The position numbers and the translations under genes were made by a program. Of a stretch of DNA of 5,446 bases, positions 1-5,260 are shown in pieces; position 1 is the stretch's first letter, and every line of letters begins with the position of its first letter. The notes under the pieces are model-generated. The model was given only the letters and a program-made list of their open reading frames with translations, did no database searches and was not told where the DNA came from. Origin of the DNA: Syntrophomonadaceae bacterium (GTDB lineage: Bacteria > Bacillota > Syntrophomonadia > Syntrophomonadales > Syntrophothermaceae); the NCBI GenBank assembly GCA_029907055.1, contig JARYMO010000111.1, forward strand, positions 1 through 5,446, read 5' to 3'.

Positions 1-870
1 GTTCTCGCCGTGCTCTCCTGCCTGGCTGCCCTGCGCATCGGGCCCCGCCCCCTGCCGCGGGCGGCCGCCGCCTTTGATGTGCACGGAGCCCTGCTCTACG
101 TGACGGGCCTGAGTGCTGCCATGTACGGGATGTCGACCGCGGCCAGCAGCCGGCCGGGCGCATGGATACTGCTGGGAGGCCTGGCGCTGCTGGCGCTCTT
201 TGTACGACAGGAACTGCGGGAGGTTTCCCCGCTGGTGGAGCTGCGCCTGCTGCTGGCCAACCGCCCGTTCGCATTCTCCAACCTCGCCGCGCTGGTCAAC
301 TACATGTCCACCAGCGGGGTAGGCTACCTGCTCTCCGTGTACCTGCAATCGGTGCGAGGACTCACTGCCCAGGGCGCGGGACTGGTGCTGCTGGCGCAGG
401 CGGGAATCATGGCCACGGTGTCCCCGCTGTCCGGCAGGCTTTCCGACCGGGTGGAGCCGCGCCTGGTGGCCACTACCGGCATGGTCCTTACTGGCGCCGG
501 CCTGGTGATGCTGGAGTTCCTCACCCCCAGCACGCCGACGGTGTACCTGGTCACGGCGCTGCTGGTCATCGGCCTCGGCTACGGCCTCTTCGCGCCCCCT
601 AACAACAATGCGGTCATGAGTTCGGTGCCCCCCCGCTCGTATGGTGTTGCTTCCTCCATCCTCAGCACCATGCGTCTGGTGGGGCAGACCATGAGCATGA
701 CCCTGACCTCGCTCATCCTGGCGGCGATGGTGGGCACTACCGCGGTGGGGGCCTTGCCGGCCGGGGTATTCATGCGGGGGATGAAGGCGGCGGTGGGCGT
801 CTTTGCTGCCTGCTGCGTGGCGGGGGCCTTCGCCTCCATGGCCCGCGGGAAGGTGCTGCAGGAGCCCTGA
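1..870 (+). CDS. MFS drug/proton antiporter, DHA2 (EmrB/QacA) type, 5'-truncated
   Basis: This is the last 289 residues of an integral membrane transporter. The frame is open from base 1, so the start lies upstream of the window; the GTG at base 10 is only an internal valine codon. The protein is almost wholly hydrophobic, with alternating membrane segments and short charged loops. Two features point to the 14-helix DHA2 branch. One is the stretch GRLSDRVEPR (about residues 147-156 of the visible part), a repeat of the MFS motif A loop in the C-terminal half. The other is the segment around PPNNNAVMSSVPPRSYGVAS followed by STMRLVGQTMS, which is typical of EmrB/QacA relatives. A full-length member is usually about 450-520 residues, so roughly the last seven or eight helices are seen. 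Family members export drugs, dyes or metabolites using the proton gradient; the substrate cannot be told from sequence. No strong terminator follows it, so its transcript may run into the tRNA gene. Confidence 0.9.
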   Translation, partial: VLAVLSCLAALRIGPRPLPRAAAAFDVHGALLYVTGLSAAMYGMSTAASSRPGAWILLGGLALLALFVRQELREVSPLVELRLLLANRPFAFSNLAALVNYMSTSGVGYLLSVYLQSVRGLTAQGAGLVLLAQAGIMATVSPLSGRLSDRVEPRLVATTGMVLTGAGLVMLEFLTPSTPTVYLVTALLVIGLGYGLFAPPNNNAVMSSVPPRSYGVASSILSTMRLVGQTMSMTLTSLILAAMVGTTAVGALPAGVFMRGMKAAVGVFAACCVAGAFASMARGKVLQEP

Positions 871-876
871 CCTTCC

Positions 877-905
877 TTGAAAAGGGTTCCCCGCTCGTGT
901 ATAAT
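877..905 (+). promoter_or_regulatory. Sigma-A/sigma-70 promoter for tRNA-Leu
   Basis: The -35 element TTGAAA (877-882) is separated by exactly 17 bases from a perfect -10 TATAAT (900-905). Transcription would start near 911-913, about a dozen bases before the mature tRNA. This is the most A+T-rich short stretch in an otherwise G+C-rich window and lies in the 54-base gap between the transporter stop and the tRNA. It matches what is expected for a strong stable-RNA promoter. Confidence 0.85.
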
Positions 906-924
906 TGGGTTGGTTAGCGGCTGT

Positions 925-1009
925 GCGGCAGTGGCGGAATCGGCAGACGCACCAGACTTAGGATCTGGCGGGTGACACCGTGGGGGTTCAAGTCCCTTCT
1001 GCCGCACCA
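925..1009 (+). tRNA. tRNA-Leu (anticodon UAG), CCA encoded
   Basis: The 85-base gene folds as a class II tRNA. The acceptor arms GCGGCAG (925-931) and CTGCCGC (999-1005) pair perfectly and are followed by discriminator A and an encoded CCA (1007-1009). The D arm pairs 934-936 with 948-950 and has the conserved GG at 942-943 in its loop. The anticodon stem CCAGA/TCTGG (952-956/964-968) encloses loop CTTAGGA, giving anticodon TAG at 959-961, which reads CUA and probably other CUN leucine codons. A long variable arm (969-981, CGG pairing with CCG) is the leucine/serine hallmark. The T arm has loop TTCAAGT (987-993) on a five-base stem that includes two G-T pairs. The consensus promoter immediately upstream supports independent expression. 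Confidence 0.97.
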
Positions 1010-1069
1010 GCGAATCGCGGCGCGCAGCCAGGCGCCAGCGGCTGCGGAGCGCTTTATCAGGCGATACCA

Positions 1070-1101
1070 CAACCACCAGTGCAGGCTGGTGGTTGCTTGT
1101 T
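1070..1101 (+). terminator. Probable rho-independent terminator after tRNA-Leu
   Basis: A perfect 10-bp inverted repeat, CAACCACCAG (1070-1079) with CTGGTGGTTG (1086-1095), encloses a six-base loop and is followed by CTTGTT (1096-1101). Its position, 60 bases after the tRNA and 40 bases before the lipoprotein start, fits a terminator separating the two. The T tract is short and interrupted, so termination could be weak or the hairpin could act as a processing or stability element instead. The rest of the 1010-1140 gap holds the lipoprotein ribosome binding site; I see no convincing promoter there. Confidence 0.6.
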
Positions 1102-1127
1102 ACCGAAGGCAGCGCGGCAGCGACGAC

Positions 1128-1134
1128 AGGAGGT
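1128..1134 (+). promoter_or_regulatory. Ribosome binding site of the lipoprotein gene
   Basis: AGGAGGT lies six bases before the ATG at 1141. It decides the start: the frame is open further upstream to a GTG-like codon at 1093, but that position lies within the terminator hairpin and would put 16 non-signal residues before the signal peptide. Confidence 0.85.
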
Positions 1135-1140
1135 CTCGGC

Positions 1141-1584
1141 ATGGGGAAGACTACACACAGAATGGCTGCGGGACTGGGTATGCTGGTACTGGCAGCGTTG
1201 CTGGTCACCGGCTGCGCATCGAGCAAGGAGCCAGCCTTTTACCAGGGTGATGCTCCGCCCCAGCTCGAAGTTGAGCGCTGGGGGTGGCGCGCTTCGTCGA
1301 ACATGTTCTGGGTGGCGGAGGGTGTGGTGAAGAACCTGACCGACCAGCCCCTGGAAGGGGTGACCGCGGTGTGCAGCTTCTACGATGCCGGGGGCACCTT
1401 CCGCAAGAGCGAGAGCGGTCGTATCGAGAAAGTTATTCCGCCGGGTAAGAGCGTCCAGTTTCGCGTGTGCGCCACGGTAGACCCCGGCGTGGCGCTGGCC
1501 CGCATCGACTTCACGGACTTCATGGGAGAGTACCTGCCGGTGAAACAGGAGGAGCCGCGGCTGCGCGCCATGCGGGCTGACTGA
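1141..1584 (+). CDS. FxLYD-domain lipoprotein
   Basis: This is a 147-residue predicted lipoprotein. Residues 1-24 form a lipoprotein signal: a short basic N-region with K3 and R7, a hydrophobic core (about residues 9-22), and the lipobox V-T-G-C with the lipidated cysteine at 25. After cleavage by signal peptidase II it should be anchored on the outer face of the cytoplasmic membrane. The mature part (about residues 42-120) looks like a small immunoglobulin-like FxLYD domain. It has a beta-strand with the turn VVKNLTDQPL (about 62-71), then CSFYDAGG (78-85, the eponymous F-x-x-D type motif), then IPPGKSVQF (99-107). Cys78 and Cys110 could form a disulfide outside the cell. FxLYD domains are common in extracellular Gram-positive proteins but have no single known function. 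It precedes yqeG by 57 bases, so it may be the first gene of the downstream operon; a functional link to aromatic biosynthesis is not apparent. Confidence 0.85.
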   Translation: MGKTTHRMAAGLGMLVLAALLVTGCASSKEPAFYQGDAPPQLEVERWGWRASSNMFWVAEGVVKNLTDQPLEGVTAVCSFYDAGGTFRKSESGRIEKVIPPGKSVQFRVCATVDPGVALARIDFTDFMGEYLPVKQEEPRLRAMRAD

Positions 1585-1625
1585 GAATGGGTCTTCCTCT
1601 CGTGCAAGGCCAGGACGATGACCCC

Positions 1626-1634
1626 GGGAGGGGG
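1626..1634 (+). promoter_or_regulatory. Ribosome binding site of yqeG
   Basis: The purine tract GGGAGGGGG lies seven bases before the ATG at 1642. An in-frame ATG at 1618 has only a weak AGGA two bases upstream and would add eight residues not expected in the family, so 1642 is preferred. Confidence 0.65.
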
Positions 1635-1641
1635 TGTGCGC

Positions 1642-2154
1642 ATGATTGAACTCCTGTATCCTCGCATCTATGTGGCCAGCCTGGCCGACATCCCCCTGGA
1701 GGCGCTCCGCCGGGAGCGCATCCGGGCCTATATCCTTGATCTGGACAACACCCTCACCATGTGGAACAGCAACGAGCTGGCCCCGGGCGCGCGGGAATGG
1801 CTGGAGGATCTGCGGGCGATGGGCGGGAAGGCCTGCCTGCTGTCCAACAACCACCAGCGCCGGGTGGCGGCGGTGGCCGAGGCCCTGGATATCCCCTACG
1901 TGCACAAGGCGGGAAAACCACGGCGCCGGGCCTTCGAGCGGGCGCTGGAACAGCTCAGTACACCGCACCAGGAAACGGCAGTAGTAGGGGATCAGGTGTT
2001 CACCGACATCCTGGGGGGTAACCGCATGGGTATGCTCACCATCCTGGTCAAGCCCATTCATCCCCGCGAGTACTTCGGCACGCGGCTGGTGCGCAAGGTA
2101 GAGCGGCTGGTGGTCAAGCGCCTGCCGCAGGGTCCCACAGCCGCCTCGCGGTGA
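1642..2154 (+). CDS. yqeG: YqeG-family HAD (subclass IIIA) phosphatase
   Basis: This is a 170-residue cytosolic HAD phosphatase, about the usual size for YqeG. All catalytic motifs are present. Motif I is DLDNTL (33-38), with nucleophile Asp33 and acid/base Asp35. Motif II is the serine of LLSNN (Ser68). The lysine of KAGKP (Lys92) and motif III VGDQVFTDILGGN (115-127), with Mg-binding Asp117 and Asp122, complete the set. The N-terminus MIELLYPRIYVASLADI matches the family start, supporting the ATG at 1642. YqeG belongs to the same family as the yeast mitochondrial phosphatidylglycerophosphate phosphatase Gep4, so a role in phosphatidylglycerol synthesis is plausible, but the substrate here is unproven. 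In B. subtilis yqeG sits with yqeH and aroE; here the YqeH GTPase gene is absent and aroE follows after 31 bases, probably in one transcript. Confidence 0.92.
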   Translation: MIELLYPRIYVASLADIPLEALRRERIRAYILDLDNTLTMWNSNELAPGAREWLEDLRAMGGKACLLSNNHQRRVAAVAEALDIPYVHKAGKPRRRAFERALEQLSTPHQETAVVGDQVFTDILGGNRMGMLTILVKPIHPREYFGTRLVRKVERLVVKRLPQGPTAASR

Positions 2155-2172
2155 GCGCGGTGTGCGGTGGAC

Positions 2173-2181
2173 AGGAGGTGA
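2173..2181 (+). promoter_or_regulatory. Ribosome binding site of aroE
   Basis: AGGAGGTGA is a near-perfect complement of the 16S rRNA 3' end. It lies four bases before GTG 2186, or six bases counting from the end of AGGAGGT. It falls inside the longer reading frame beginning at GTG 2162, showing that translation starts at 2186 instead. Confidence 0.85.
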
Positions 2182-2185
2182 GGCA

Positions 2186-3046
2186 GTGCAGATTGATGCG
2201 GCAACGCGGCTGCTGGGGGTCATCGGGATGCCAGTGGCCCACTCACTGTCCCCGGCCATGCACAACCGGGCACTGGCTGCCCTGGGACTGAACTATGCCT
2301 ACCTGGCCTTCGCCGTGGATCCGCCACGGTTGGCTGATGCTGTGCGCGGGCTGCGGGTGCTGGGCTGTGCAGGGTTCAACGTCACTATCCCCCACAAGGA
2401 AACCGTGATGCCCCTGTTGGATGAGGTGACTCCCGCGGCCCGCGCCTGCGGAGCGGTCAACTGCGTGTGTAGCCGCGAGGGCCGCCTGATCGGTCACAAC
2501 ACGGACGGCAGCGGGTTCGTCGCGGCCCTGCGCGAGGCAGGGGTCGAGCCGGGCGGCGCGGTGGCCCTGGTGGTCGGCGCTGGCGGCGCGGGGAGGGCTG
2601 TGGCTTTCAGTCTGGCGGAGGCAGGGGTCTCCGGACTGGTCGTGGTGGACCTGCAGCCGCAGCGTGCGGTGGGTTTAGCGGATGAGGTGCGCGCTGTCCG
2701 TGGAATCTCTGCCCATGCCCTGCACGCGGCTGACCCCGCGCTGCCGCAGGCGGTGGCCTCGGCGGACCTGCTGGTCAATGCTTCCCCGGCTGGCATGCAC
2801 CCGGATGTCGACCGCATGCCGCTGCTTCCGGAGTGGTTTCGCCCCGGGCAGGTGGTGGCAGACATCGTGTACACCCCGCGCGAAACCAGGTGGCTGGCTG
2901 AGGCCCGTCGGCGAGGACTGCGGACAGTCGACGGGGTGGGGATGTTCGTGCACCAGGGGGCCCGGTCCTTCGAACTGTTTACCGGGCAGGCCGCTCCGGT
3001 GGCACTGATGAGGGAGGTGGTCTGCCATCACCTGCAGCACGGCTAG
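2186..3046 (+). CDS. aroE: Shikimate dehydrogenase
   Basis: AroE reduces 3-dehydroshikimate to shikimate, the fourth step of the chorismate pathway, in the cytosol. The 286-residue product is the normal length. The N-terminal substrate domain carries SLSPAMHN (20-27, shikimate-binding serines 20 and 22), NVTIPHKE (65-72) with catalytic Lys71, Asn92 of AVNC, and NTDGSGF (105-111) with Asp107. The Rossmann cofactor domain has the glycine-rich loop GAGGAG (131-136). NASPAGM and the C-terminal segment GVGMFVHQGARSFELF complete the family pattern. The GTG start at 2186 is fixed by its ribosome binding site. The residues after the second beta strand are unusual: VVVDLQPQR (152-160), with Asp155 and Arg160 in place of the NADP-binding Asn-Arg-Thr motif, hinting at NAD preference. 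Adjacent aroC, aroK and aroB argue for a biosynthetic rather than a quinate-degrading role. Its 3' end probably overlaps the start of the pseudopilin gene. Confidence 0.96.
   Translation: MQIDAATRLLGVIGMPVAHSLSPAMHNRALAALGLNYAYLAFAVDPPRLADAVRGLRVLGCAGFNVTIPHKETVMPLLDEVTPAARACGAVNCVCSREGRLIGHNTDGSGFVAALREAGVEPGGAVALVVGAGGAGRAVAFSLAEAGVSGLVVVDLQPQRAVGLADEVRAVRGISAHALHAADPALPQAVASADLLVNASPAGMHPDVDRMPLLPEWFRPGQVVADIVYTPRETRWLAEARRRGLRTVDGVGMFVHQGARSFELFTGQAAPVALMREVVCHHLQHG
3012..3020 (+). promoter_or_regulatory. Candidate ribosome binding site of the pseudopilin, inside aroE
   Basis: GGGAGGTGG lies within the last codons of aroE, six bases before an in-frame ATC at 3027. It is the best-spaced Shine-Dalgarno match for the pseudopilin frame. 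GAGGTGG-like strings are frequent in this G+C-rich sequence, so chance occurrence is possible. Confidence 0.4.
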
Positions 3047-3521
3047 GGAAGAACGACCAGGCCTGGCCGGGGAGGGCGGCACCACCCTGGTGGAGTTGCT
3101 GTGTGCCCTGGTGTTGCTGGGCATGGTGGCCTTGCTGGTGGTTCCGACCACCAGGGCAGCGGCCGCGCACCTGCAGCTGGTGCGCGAGGCCGACGAGCTG
3201 TGCCGGGTGCTGCGCCTGGCCCAGGCACGGGCCATGGCTACTGAACAGGCCAACCAGGTGCGCTTCTACCCGGACTCCAACCGCTACCGCACGTACCAGC
3301 CACATGTGGTGGACCACCAGCTGGCGGCCGGCGTGCGCATCGACTACGTCAGCTTCCCCCGCGACTCCCGTGGCTGGATCATGTGCCAGTTCAGTCCCCT
3401 TGGTGTGCCTGCCGCGGGCGGCACGGTGGCCCTTAGCAACCAGCGGGGAGAGAGAATCTACGTCATCACCACCCCGGTCGTGGGGCGGGTGCGGGTTTCC
3501 CCGCGGCCGCCGGCGGCTTGA
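3027..3521 (+). CDS. ComGD/GspH-like type IV pseudopilin
   Basis: This is a minor pilin-like protein of a type IV pilus, competence pilus or type II secretion-type machine. Reading the frame upstream of the GTG at 3090 reveals a prepilin cleavage site: EGG before TTLVELLCALVLLGMVA (Gly codon 3078-3080, mature start 3081, glutamate at +5). A hydrophobic helix follows to about base 3145. A prepilin peptidase should cut after the glycine and methylate the new N-terminus. The remainder resembles ComGD/GspH: a helix with LRLAQARAMATEQANQVRF, then a beta-rich globular part ending in SPLGVPAAGG and VVGRVRVS, as in ComGD C-termini. The start is uncertain. No ATG, GTG or TTG exists between the upstream stop at 3009 and 3090, and starting at 3090 would delete the cleavage site. 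ATC 3027 (164 residues) has the best ribosome binding site; CTG 3063 (152 residues, short leader) is an alternative. It lies between aroE and aroC with no other pilus gene visible. Confidence 0.8.
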   Translation: MTCSTAREERPGLAGEGGTTLVELLCALVLLGMVALLVVPTTRAAAAHLQLVREADELCRVLRLAQARAMATEQANQVRFYPDSNRYRTYQPHVVDHQLAAGVRIDYVSFPRDSRGWIMCQFSPLGVPAAGGTVALSNQRGERIYVITTPVVGRVRVSPRPPAA

Positions 3522-3540
3522 CCTTACCGTTCCGGGAACC

Positions 3541-3546
3541 AAGGAG
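3541..3546 (+). promoter_or_regulatory. Ribosome binding site of aroC
   Basis: AAGGAG lies eight bases before GTG 3555. It overlaps the alternative GTG at 3546, which would have no usable site of its own, so 3555 is the better start. Confidence 0.75.
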
Positions 3547-3554
3547 TGAAGATT

Positions 3555-4751
3555 GTGGCTCTACGTTTCCTCACTGCCGGCGAATCGCACGGGCCGGCCC
3601 TGAGCGCCATCCTGGAGGGTTTTCCCTCCGGCGTGCCCATCGACATCGAGGCCCTGAACCGGGAGATGGCGCGTCGCCAGGGGGGCTACGGGCGCGGAGG
3701 CCGCATGGCCATCGAACGTGACCAGGTGCGCATCCTGGCCGGAGTGCGGGGCGGGGTCACCCTCGGCACCCCGGTGGCCCTGGAGGTGGAGAACCTGGAT
3801 TTCCCCAGCTGGGAGGATGTCATGTCGCCGGTTTCCGGCCGGGAAGGGGGCCGGGGGGTGTATCGGCCCCGGCCTGGCCACGCCGACCTGGCCGGCGGGA
3901 TGAAGTACCGCCACCGGGACCTGCGCAACGTGCTGGAGCGGGCCAGTGCCCGCGAAACGGCCATGCGGGTTGCGGTGGGCGCGGTCTGCCGCCAGCTGCT
4001 GGAGGTGTTCTCCATGCCGGTGGTGAGCCAGGTGCTCTCCATCGGGAAAGAGACCGCAACCCCGGCAGCAATCGCGGGAGACAGGCTGGATGAGGTGCGC
4101 GGTGCGGTAGAGTCTTCGCCGGTGCGCTGCGCGGATGCAGAAGCCTCCGCGCGCATGGTAGCCGCCATCGATGCCGCACGCCGGGACGGGGAGTCGCTGG
4201 GCGGCAGCTTCGAGGTGGCGGTCCTCAACGTGCCCCCCGGACTGGGCAGCCATGCCCAGTGGGACCGGCGCCTGGACTGCCGGCTGGCAGCGGCGGTGAT
4301 GAGCGTTCCGGCCGTCAAGGCGGTGGAGATTGGCGACGGGATGACAGTGGCCGGGCTGAGAGGTTCGCTGGCCCAGGACGCCATCTACTGCGACGCCCAG
4401 CGCGGGGTGCACCGCCTGACCAATCGCGCCGGCGGGGTGGAAGGGGGCATCTCCAATGGTGAGCCCCTGCGCGTGCGCGGCTACATGAAGCCCATTCCCA
4501 CCATGTACCGGCCCCTGCCCAGCGTCGACCTGCGCACCGGTGAGGCGGCCCAGGCGGCAGTGGAGCGTTCCGACATCTGCGCGGTACCCGCCGCGGCGGT
4601 GGTGGCAGAGGCGGTGGTCGCCTGGGTGGTAGCCGATGCCTTCCTGGAGAAGTTCGGTGGCGATTCATTGGAAGAGGTAGCCGACAACTACCGGCGCCAC
4701 CTGCAGTACCTGAGAGAGGTATGGCGATGGACAGGAACATCGTTCTCATAG
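3555..4751 (+). CDS. aroC: Chorismate synthase
   Basis: AroC converts 5-enolpyruvylshikimate 3-phosphate to chorismate, the last common step of aromatic biosynthesis, using reduced FMN without net redox change. The 398-residue product is a typical bacterial length. Visible signatures are FLTAGESHGP (5-14) with catalytic His12, GGYGRGGRM (43-51), RPGHADLAG (106-114) with the second conserved histidine His109, and RASARETAMR (129-138). In the C-terminal half, GVEGGISNGEP and PIPTMYRPLPSVD contribute to FMN and substrate binding. The start at GTG 3555 gives MALRFLTAGESHG, the family's usual N-terminus; GTG 3546 would add only three residues. It follows the pseudopilin stop by 33 bases and overlaps aroK by 25 bases, so the two are probably translationally coupled. 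Confidence 0.97.
   Translation: MALRFLTAGESHGPALSAILEGFPSGVPIDIEALNREMARRQGGYGRGGRMAIERDQVRILAGVRGGVTLGTPVALEVENLDFPSWEDVMSPVSGREGGRGVYRPRPGHADLAGGMKYRHRDLRNVLERASARETAMRVAVGAVCRQLLEVFSMPVVSQVLSIGKETATPAAIAGDRLDEVRGAVESSPVRCADAEASARMVAAIDAARRDGESLGGSFEVAVLNVPPGLGSHAQWDRRLDCRLAAAVMSVPAVKAVEIGDGMTVAGLRGSLAQDAIYCDAQRGVHRLTNRAGGVEGGISNGEPLRVRGYMKPIPTMYRPLPSVDLRTGEAAQAAVERSDICAVPAAAVVAEAVVAWVVADAFLEKFGGDSLEEVADNYRRHLQYLREVWRWTGTSFS
4712..4720 (+). promoter_or_regulatory. Ribosome binding site of aroK, inside aroC
   Basis: GAGAGAGGT directly abuts ATG 4721 but stands six bases before ATG 4727. The spacing therefore favours 4727 as the aroK start. Confidence 0.6.
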
Positions 4752-5260
4752 GGTTCATGGGCAGCGGGAAGTCTGCCGTGGGTCGGCGCCTGGCGCGCCG
4801 CCTGCACATGGAGTACCTCGATACCGACAGCGAAATTGAGGCTCTGGTGGGGATGAGCGTACAGGAAATCTTCCGCAGGTACGGCGAGAAGCGCTTCCGC
4901 TCGGAAGAGAAGGCACTGGCGGCACGCCTGGCCGGGCGCAAAGGGCTGGTCATCTCCAGCGGGGGCGGCATGGTGCTGGAGCCGGAGAACGTGGCCAACC
5001 TGCGCCGCAACGGGGTGCTGGTGCTGCTTTCCGCTACCCCGGCCGAGGTCTTCCGGCGCCTGCAGCGCAGCCGCACCCAACGCCCGCTGCTGGGGCGCTC
5101 CTTCACCAAGGAGGACATTGCCCGCCTGATGGCCGAACGCGAGCCGTACTATGCCTGCGCTGACATTTCGGTCACCACCACCGGCAAGGCGCTGGACGAC
5201 GTGGTGGAAACGATCCTGCGCGCGCTCAAGGAGGTCGATCATGCGAACCCTGCGCATTGA
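4727..5260 (+). CDS. aroK: Shikimate kinase
   Basis: AroK phosphorylates the 3-hydroxyl of shikimate with ATP, the fifth pathway step, in the cytosol. The 177-residue protein is a standard P-loop kinase of the family. The Walker A loop GFMGSGKS (9-16) binds ATP. The shikimate-binding residues are Asp34 in LDTD (31-34), Arg58 in FRSEE (57-61) and the glycine triplet GGG (79-81). The lid region has RTQRPLL (116-122), with Arg119 contacting nucleotide, and REPYY (138-142) supplies the last substrate-binding arginine, Arg138. No key residue is missing. The ATG at 4727 is preferred over 4721, two codons upstream, because of ribosome binding site spacing. The gene overlaps aroC by 25 bases and aroB by 20 bases, indicating one operon with coupled translation. 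Confidence 0.96.
   Translation: MDRNIVLIGFMGSGKSAVGRRLARRLHMEYLDTDSEIEALVGMSVQEIFRRYGEKRFRSEEKALAARLAGRKGLVISSGGGMVLEPENVANLRRNGVLVLLSATPAEVFRRLQRSRTQRPLLGRSFTKEDIARLMAEREPYYACADISVTTTGKALDDVVETILRALKEVDHANPAH
5228..5235 (+). promoter_or_regulatory. Ribosome binding site of aroB, inside aroK
   Basis: AAGGAGGT lies five bases before ATG 5241, within the last codons of aroK. It is one of the strongest Shine-Dalgarno matches in the window. Confidence 0.8.

Noticed and set aside
871..890. Possible terminator after the transporter gene
   Set aside because: Only a four-base CCTT/AAGG pairing is visible and it overlaps the -35 element of the tRNA promoter.
972..1330. Plus-strand open frames starting in the tRNA and running into the lipoprotein gene
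   Set aside because: They begin within a structured tRNA and continue out of frame through the lipoprotein; there is no ribosome binding site or domain support.
1057..2265. 402-codon open frame on the minus strand opposite the lipoprotein and yqeG genes
   Set aside because: Long antisense frames are expected in G+C-rich coding DNA. The product has no recognisable domain, and the + strand genes have signal peptide, catalytic motifs and ribosome binding sites.
1071..3154. Recurrence of CTGGTGGTT/ACCACCAG near 1071-1094 and 3135-3154 as a possible dispersed repeat
   Set aside because: CTGGTGG-type strings also occur within other genes here as Leu-Val codons, and the similarity does not extend beyond about nine bases, so it is best explained by composition.
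3529..3539. Small palindrome GTTCC-G-GGAAC between the pseudopilin and aroC
   Set aside because: A five-base stem with a one-base centre cannot form a stable hairpin and lacks a T tract. An operator cannot be argued from one copy.
3561..5118. Long minus-strand open frames opposite aroC and aroK (3561-4412 and 4315-5118)
   Set aside because: They lie wholly opposite confidently identified enzymes and their translations are low-complexity, rich in Arg, Pro, Ala or His, as is typical of shadow frames.
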